DNA of 34,288 nucleotides, from contig NZ_JASMRZ010000062.1 of the NCBI RefSeq assembly GCF_030462475.1, positions 1-34,288 of the forward strand. The letters run 5' to 3'. The notes beneath the pieces were generated by a model, which searched no databases, was not told the origin of the DNA, and saw nothing but the letters and a program-made list of their open reading frames with translations. This DNA comes from Variovorax sp. CAN15. Its GTDB lineage: Bacteria > Pseudomonadota > Gammaproteobacteria > Burkholderiales > Burkholderiaceae_C. The position numbers and the translations under genes are program-made. Positions 30,261 through 34,288 of this stretch are shown in pieces (the first letter of the stretch is position 1; each line of letters begins with the position of its first letter).

Positions 30261-31124
30261 TCAGAGCGCGACAGCGAACAGGGCATCGATCAGCGGCCGC
30301 TCCCTGCGTATCGAGAGGCAGCACAGCGAGTAGCTGATCGACAGCTGCTCGTCGTCGATGGCAACCGCCGCGAGGCCCGGCAGCGGAATGAACTCCACCT
30401 GCGTGACGAAGGACACGCCCATGCCGTTGGCCACCGCATGCTGGATGGCCTCGCGGCTGTTGATCTCCATCGCGCAGTGCAGGCTCACGTCCTGCTGGCG
30501 GCAGGCGCGCTCGACCCGATGCCGGGTCTTGGAGCCGGGCTCGCGCAGGATGACCGTCTCGCCCTCGATGTCGCGGGTGGAGATGGACTTGCGCCTGGTC
30601 CATGCATGTCCCTCGGGCACCACCGCGACGATGCGCTCGTTGCGGTAGGGCTCGATGTGCAGCCCCTCGGCCGCGGCCGGCTCGACGACGATGCCAACGT
30701 CGATGCTGAAGTCCTGCAGCCCCTGCAGCGTCGATTCCTCCGAGCCGATCGACACCGTGATGTCCAGCGGCGGATGCGCCTGCTTGAAGTTGCGCGCCAG
30801 CTCCATCGCGATGGGTGGAGAGACCGAGCCGACGCGGACCATGCCCACCTTCAGCTTGCGCGCGCCCTGCAGGAAGAGCATGGCCTCCTCTTCCTGCCCG
30901 AACAGCCCCTGCGTGATGGCATAGAGCCGCTCGCCCGCCGCCGTGAGCTTCACGCTGCGGCCGCTGCGCAGGAAGAGCTCCACGTTGAACCGTGCCTCCA
31001 GCGACTTGACCTGGTCCGTCACCGTCGGCTGCCCGATGTGCAGGTACTGCGCCGCCGAGGTGAAGCCGCCCGTCTTCGCCACGGCGTGGAAGCATCGGAT
31101 CGATTTGTAGTACTGGTGGAACAT
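30261..31124 (-). CDS. LysR-family regulator of the phosphonate genes
   Basis: A LysR-type transcription factor of 287 residues. The helix-turn-helix is at about 5-62 (YYKSIRCFHAVAKTGGFTSAAQYLHIGQPTVTDQVKSLE), followed by the linker helix and a two-lobe effector domain starting around 92 (VGMVRVGSVSPPIAMELARNF). The N-terminal sequence resembles the LysR subgroup linked to aminoethylphosphonate catabolism. It is divergent from the dehydrogenase gene with 234 bases between, the classic arrangement for a LysR regulator and its target. The ATG at 31124 starts the family sequence; no strong ribosome-binding site precedes it. The likely inducer is a phosphonate or its product. Confidence 0.92.
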   Translation of the reverse strand: MFHQYYKSIRCFHAVAKTGGFTSAAQYLHIGQPTVTDQVKSLEARFNVELFLRSGRSVKLTAAGERLYAITQGLFGQEEEAMLFLQGARKLKVGMVRVGSVSPPIAMELARNFKQAHPPLDITVSIGSEESTLQGLQDFSIDVGIVVEPAAAEGLHIEPYRNERIVAVVPEGHAWTRRKSISTRDIEGETVILREPGSKTRHRVERACRQQDVSLHCAMEINSREAIQHAVANGMGVSFVTQVEFIPLPGLAAVAIDDEQLSISYSLCCLSIRRERPLIDALFAVAL

Positions 31125-31239
31125 GGATTCGGCCCCGGGGGAGCAGAGCCTCTCACAGGCCAGGACACCCGCGAATGGGCGCTTACCCCGTGTCGCGGTG
31201 CGGGAGCGGGCATCGATCCATCGGTTTTCGGCCATGCAC

Positions 31240-31258
31240 CCAACGGAAATGCGATTGG
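31240..31258. promoter_or_regulatory. Candidate LysR operator, CCAA-N11-TTGG
   Basis: CCAA and TTGG form an inverted repeat with an 11-base spacer, in the middle of the divergent gap between the LysR gene and the dehydrogenase gene. The size and position fit a LysR-type dyad recognition site. Short dyads occur by chance, so confidence is limited. I see no strong -35/-10 pair in the rest of this gap (31125-31358). Confidence 0.35.
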
Positions 31259-31358
31259 ACGCAGCCTCGGGCCGCTTCGACACTGCCTCCAGACGAAACG
31301 CGCGGCACAGCGCGATGCGCAGGCAGAAACCGACAAACGCCAACACGAGACAAGCCCG

Positions 31359-32450
31359 ATGCCCCACGCTTATCACAACCCCGTATCCATCCACAGCGGC
31401 CGAGGCAGCCTGCAACGGCTCCCTTCGATACTCGCCGGCCGCCGCGTCGCGGTCGTCACATTCCCCGAAGCACGCGAACTCGGGCTGGTCGAGCGCCTCG
31501 AGAAGCTCCTGCCCGGCTCGCTGGTCGAGGTGATCGACGATGTGCGCCCCAACCCCGACGTGGCGCACCTGAGCGCGCTTTACGATCGCTTCTGGCAGTC
31601 GCCCGATGCCTGCGACGCGATCGTCGCCGTGGGCGGCGGCAGCGCCATCGACACCGCCAAGGCGCTGATGGTCGGCACCGCGAGCCGCGGTTTCAGCGAG
31701 CTGGTGGATCTGCTGGCGGCAGGCAAGGCGTTCGAGCCCGCCAGCGTCAAGCCGCTGATCGCGGTGCCGACGACGGCTGGCACCGGCAGCGAGGTGACGC
31801 CTTGGGCCACCATCTGGGACGCCGCAAGGCAGAAGAAGTATTCGCTGCACCTGCAGGCCACCTGGCCCGAGGCCGCCATCGTCGACCCGGAGCTGATGCT
31901 CTCGGTGCCTGCGGGCACCACCGTATCGACCGGGCTCGATGCGCTCTCCCACGCGCTCGAATCGGTTTGGAACGTGAACGCGAACCCCGTCTCCGACACC
32001 TTCGCCATCTCCGCCGTGCAGGACATCTTCGAATGCCTGCCTGCGCTGATGCAGGACCTGGGCAGCATCGAGCTGCGCGAGCGCATGGCGATGGCCGCGC
32101 TCAAGGCCGGGCTCGCGTTCTCCAACACGAAGACGGCACTGGCTCATTCGATTTCGTACGAGATGACGCTGCGCTACGGCCTGCCTCACGGCATCGCCTG
32201 CTCGTTCACGCTGCCGATCGTCCTGGAGAAGGCATGGTCGCGCTCGCCCGAGCGCGACCGCACGCTGCAGCGCCTCTTCGGGCCCGACCTGCGCGCCGGC
32301 TCGCTGCGCCTGCGCGGCTTCCTGCAGGGGCTGGGCGTGAAGACCGAATTCGCGGACTACGGCGTGGCGGACGCCGAGGCCGCCGCCATGATCGCGCGCG
32401 CCATGGACGGGGCGCGCGGCAGGAACTTCATCGGCGCGGTGCCGGCATAG
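31359..32450 (+). CDS. Phosphonate-associated iron-containing alcohol dehydrogenase
   Basis: A group III iron-dependent alcohol dehydrogenase, 363 residues. The NAD-binding GGGS is at 92-95 (VGGGSAIDTAKAL). The metal ligands are all visible: D194 and H198 (GLDALSHALE), H263 (LAHSISYEM) and H277 (GLPHGIAC). The PTTAGTGSEVTPWATIWD region is typical of the subgroup found next to phosphonate genes. It probably interconverts phosphonoacetaldehyde and 2-hydroxyethylphosphonate or a related phosphonate alcohol; direction is not evident. It heads the + strand set with the MFS transporter and phnA, divergent from the LysR gene. ATG at 31359 has a weak GAGA upstream. Confidence 0.9.
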   Translation: MPHAYHNPVSIHSGRGSLQRLPSILAGRRVAVVTFPEARELGLVERLEKLLPGSLVEVIDDVRPNPDVAHLSALYDRFWQSPDACDAIVAVGGGSAIDTAKALMVGTASRGFSELVDLLAAGKAFEPASVKPLIAVPTTAGTGSEVTPWATIWDAARQKKYSLHLQATWPEAAIVDPELMLSVPAGTTVSTGLDALSHALESVWNVNANPVSDTFAISAVQDIFECLPALMQDLGSIELRERMAMAALKAGLAFSNTKTALAHSISYEMTLRYGLPHGIACSFTLPIVLEKAWSRSPERDRTLQRLFGPDLRAGSLRLRGFLQGLGVKTEFADYGVADAEAAAMIARAMDGARGRNFIGAVPA

Positions 32451-32484
32451 CCGGCCGAAGCCGCGAAACTTCGAGCAAAACAAT

Positions 32485-32523
32485 GCCGGCGCCGCAGCCG
32501 GCCCCCCACGGGTCCACGCCCGT
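32485..32523 (+). other. Two small hairpins between the dehydrogenase and transporter genes
   Basis: GCCGGC with a 6-base loop (32485-32502) and ACGGG/CCCGT with a 6-base loop (32508-32523) lie in tandem in the 91-base gap, just before the transporter's ribosome-binding site. There is no T-run. They could slow transcription or protect the mRNA end; in DNA this GC-rich they could also be chance. Confidence 0.3.
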
Positions 32524-32541
32524 CAAGCACAGGAGACGAAC

Positions 32542-34288
<1,747 letters not shown>

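Overview
The window is high-GC DNA, dense with genes and with strong G/C third-position bias. Gene content and protein style point to a beta-proteobacterium of the Comamonadaceae, most like Variovorax; this assignment is by recognition, not by a search. No rRNA, tRNA, CRISPR array or insertion sequence was seen, and no gene-free stretch exceeds about 235 bases.

Region 1 (1-24805, all + strand) is a type VI secretion system (T6SS) locus. It opens abruptly: the first ~205 bases encode an internal piece of a DUF808/YedI membrane protein, joined out of frame to the C-terminal half of the sheath protein TssC. tssB and the 5' half of tssC are therefore missing here. Then follow hcp, tssE, tssF, tssG, clpV (tssH), vgrG, a MORN/YwqK-repeat protein and a DUF4280 PAAR-like spike tip. 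Next comes a block that is not core T6SS: a 68-residue membrane peptide, a periplasmic amino-acid-binding protein, two divergent glutamate/dicarboxylate-type (DAACS) transporters and an Asp/Glu racemase between them. The core then resumes with tssJ, tssK, tssL, tssM and tssA. Stop/start overlaps run into and out of the block, and the second transporter overlaps tssJ by 4 nt, so the metabolic genes are wired into the secretion operon. An AT-richer orphan gene (23465-24805) follows tssA and is a candidate effector.

Region 2 (24901-30112, - strand) is a compact operon: a GltD-like FAD/Fe-S oxidoreductase, then the gamma-alpha and beta subunits of a 2-oxoacid:ferredoxin oxidoreductase, then a two-CBS-domain protein. 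Both junctions between the first three genes carry the same 16-nt ribosome-binding/overlap sequence.

Region 3 (30261-34288) is a phosphonate-utilisation locus: a LysR regulator on the - strand, divergent from an iron-dependent alcohol dehydrogenase, an organophosphate-type MFS transporter and phosphonoacetate hydrolase (phnA, cut by the window end). Phosphonoacetate would be imported and hydrolysed to acetate and phosphate; the dehydrogenase probably acts on an upstream C2 phosphonate alcohol or aldehyde.

The most novel item is the racemase/transporter/binding-protein block inside the T6SS operon. Both transporters keep the Arg that reads an acidic side chain but have lost the NMDGT cation-binding motif. 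One of them carries a C-terminal membrane segment clearly homologous to the free-standing 68-residue peptide.
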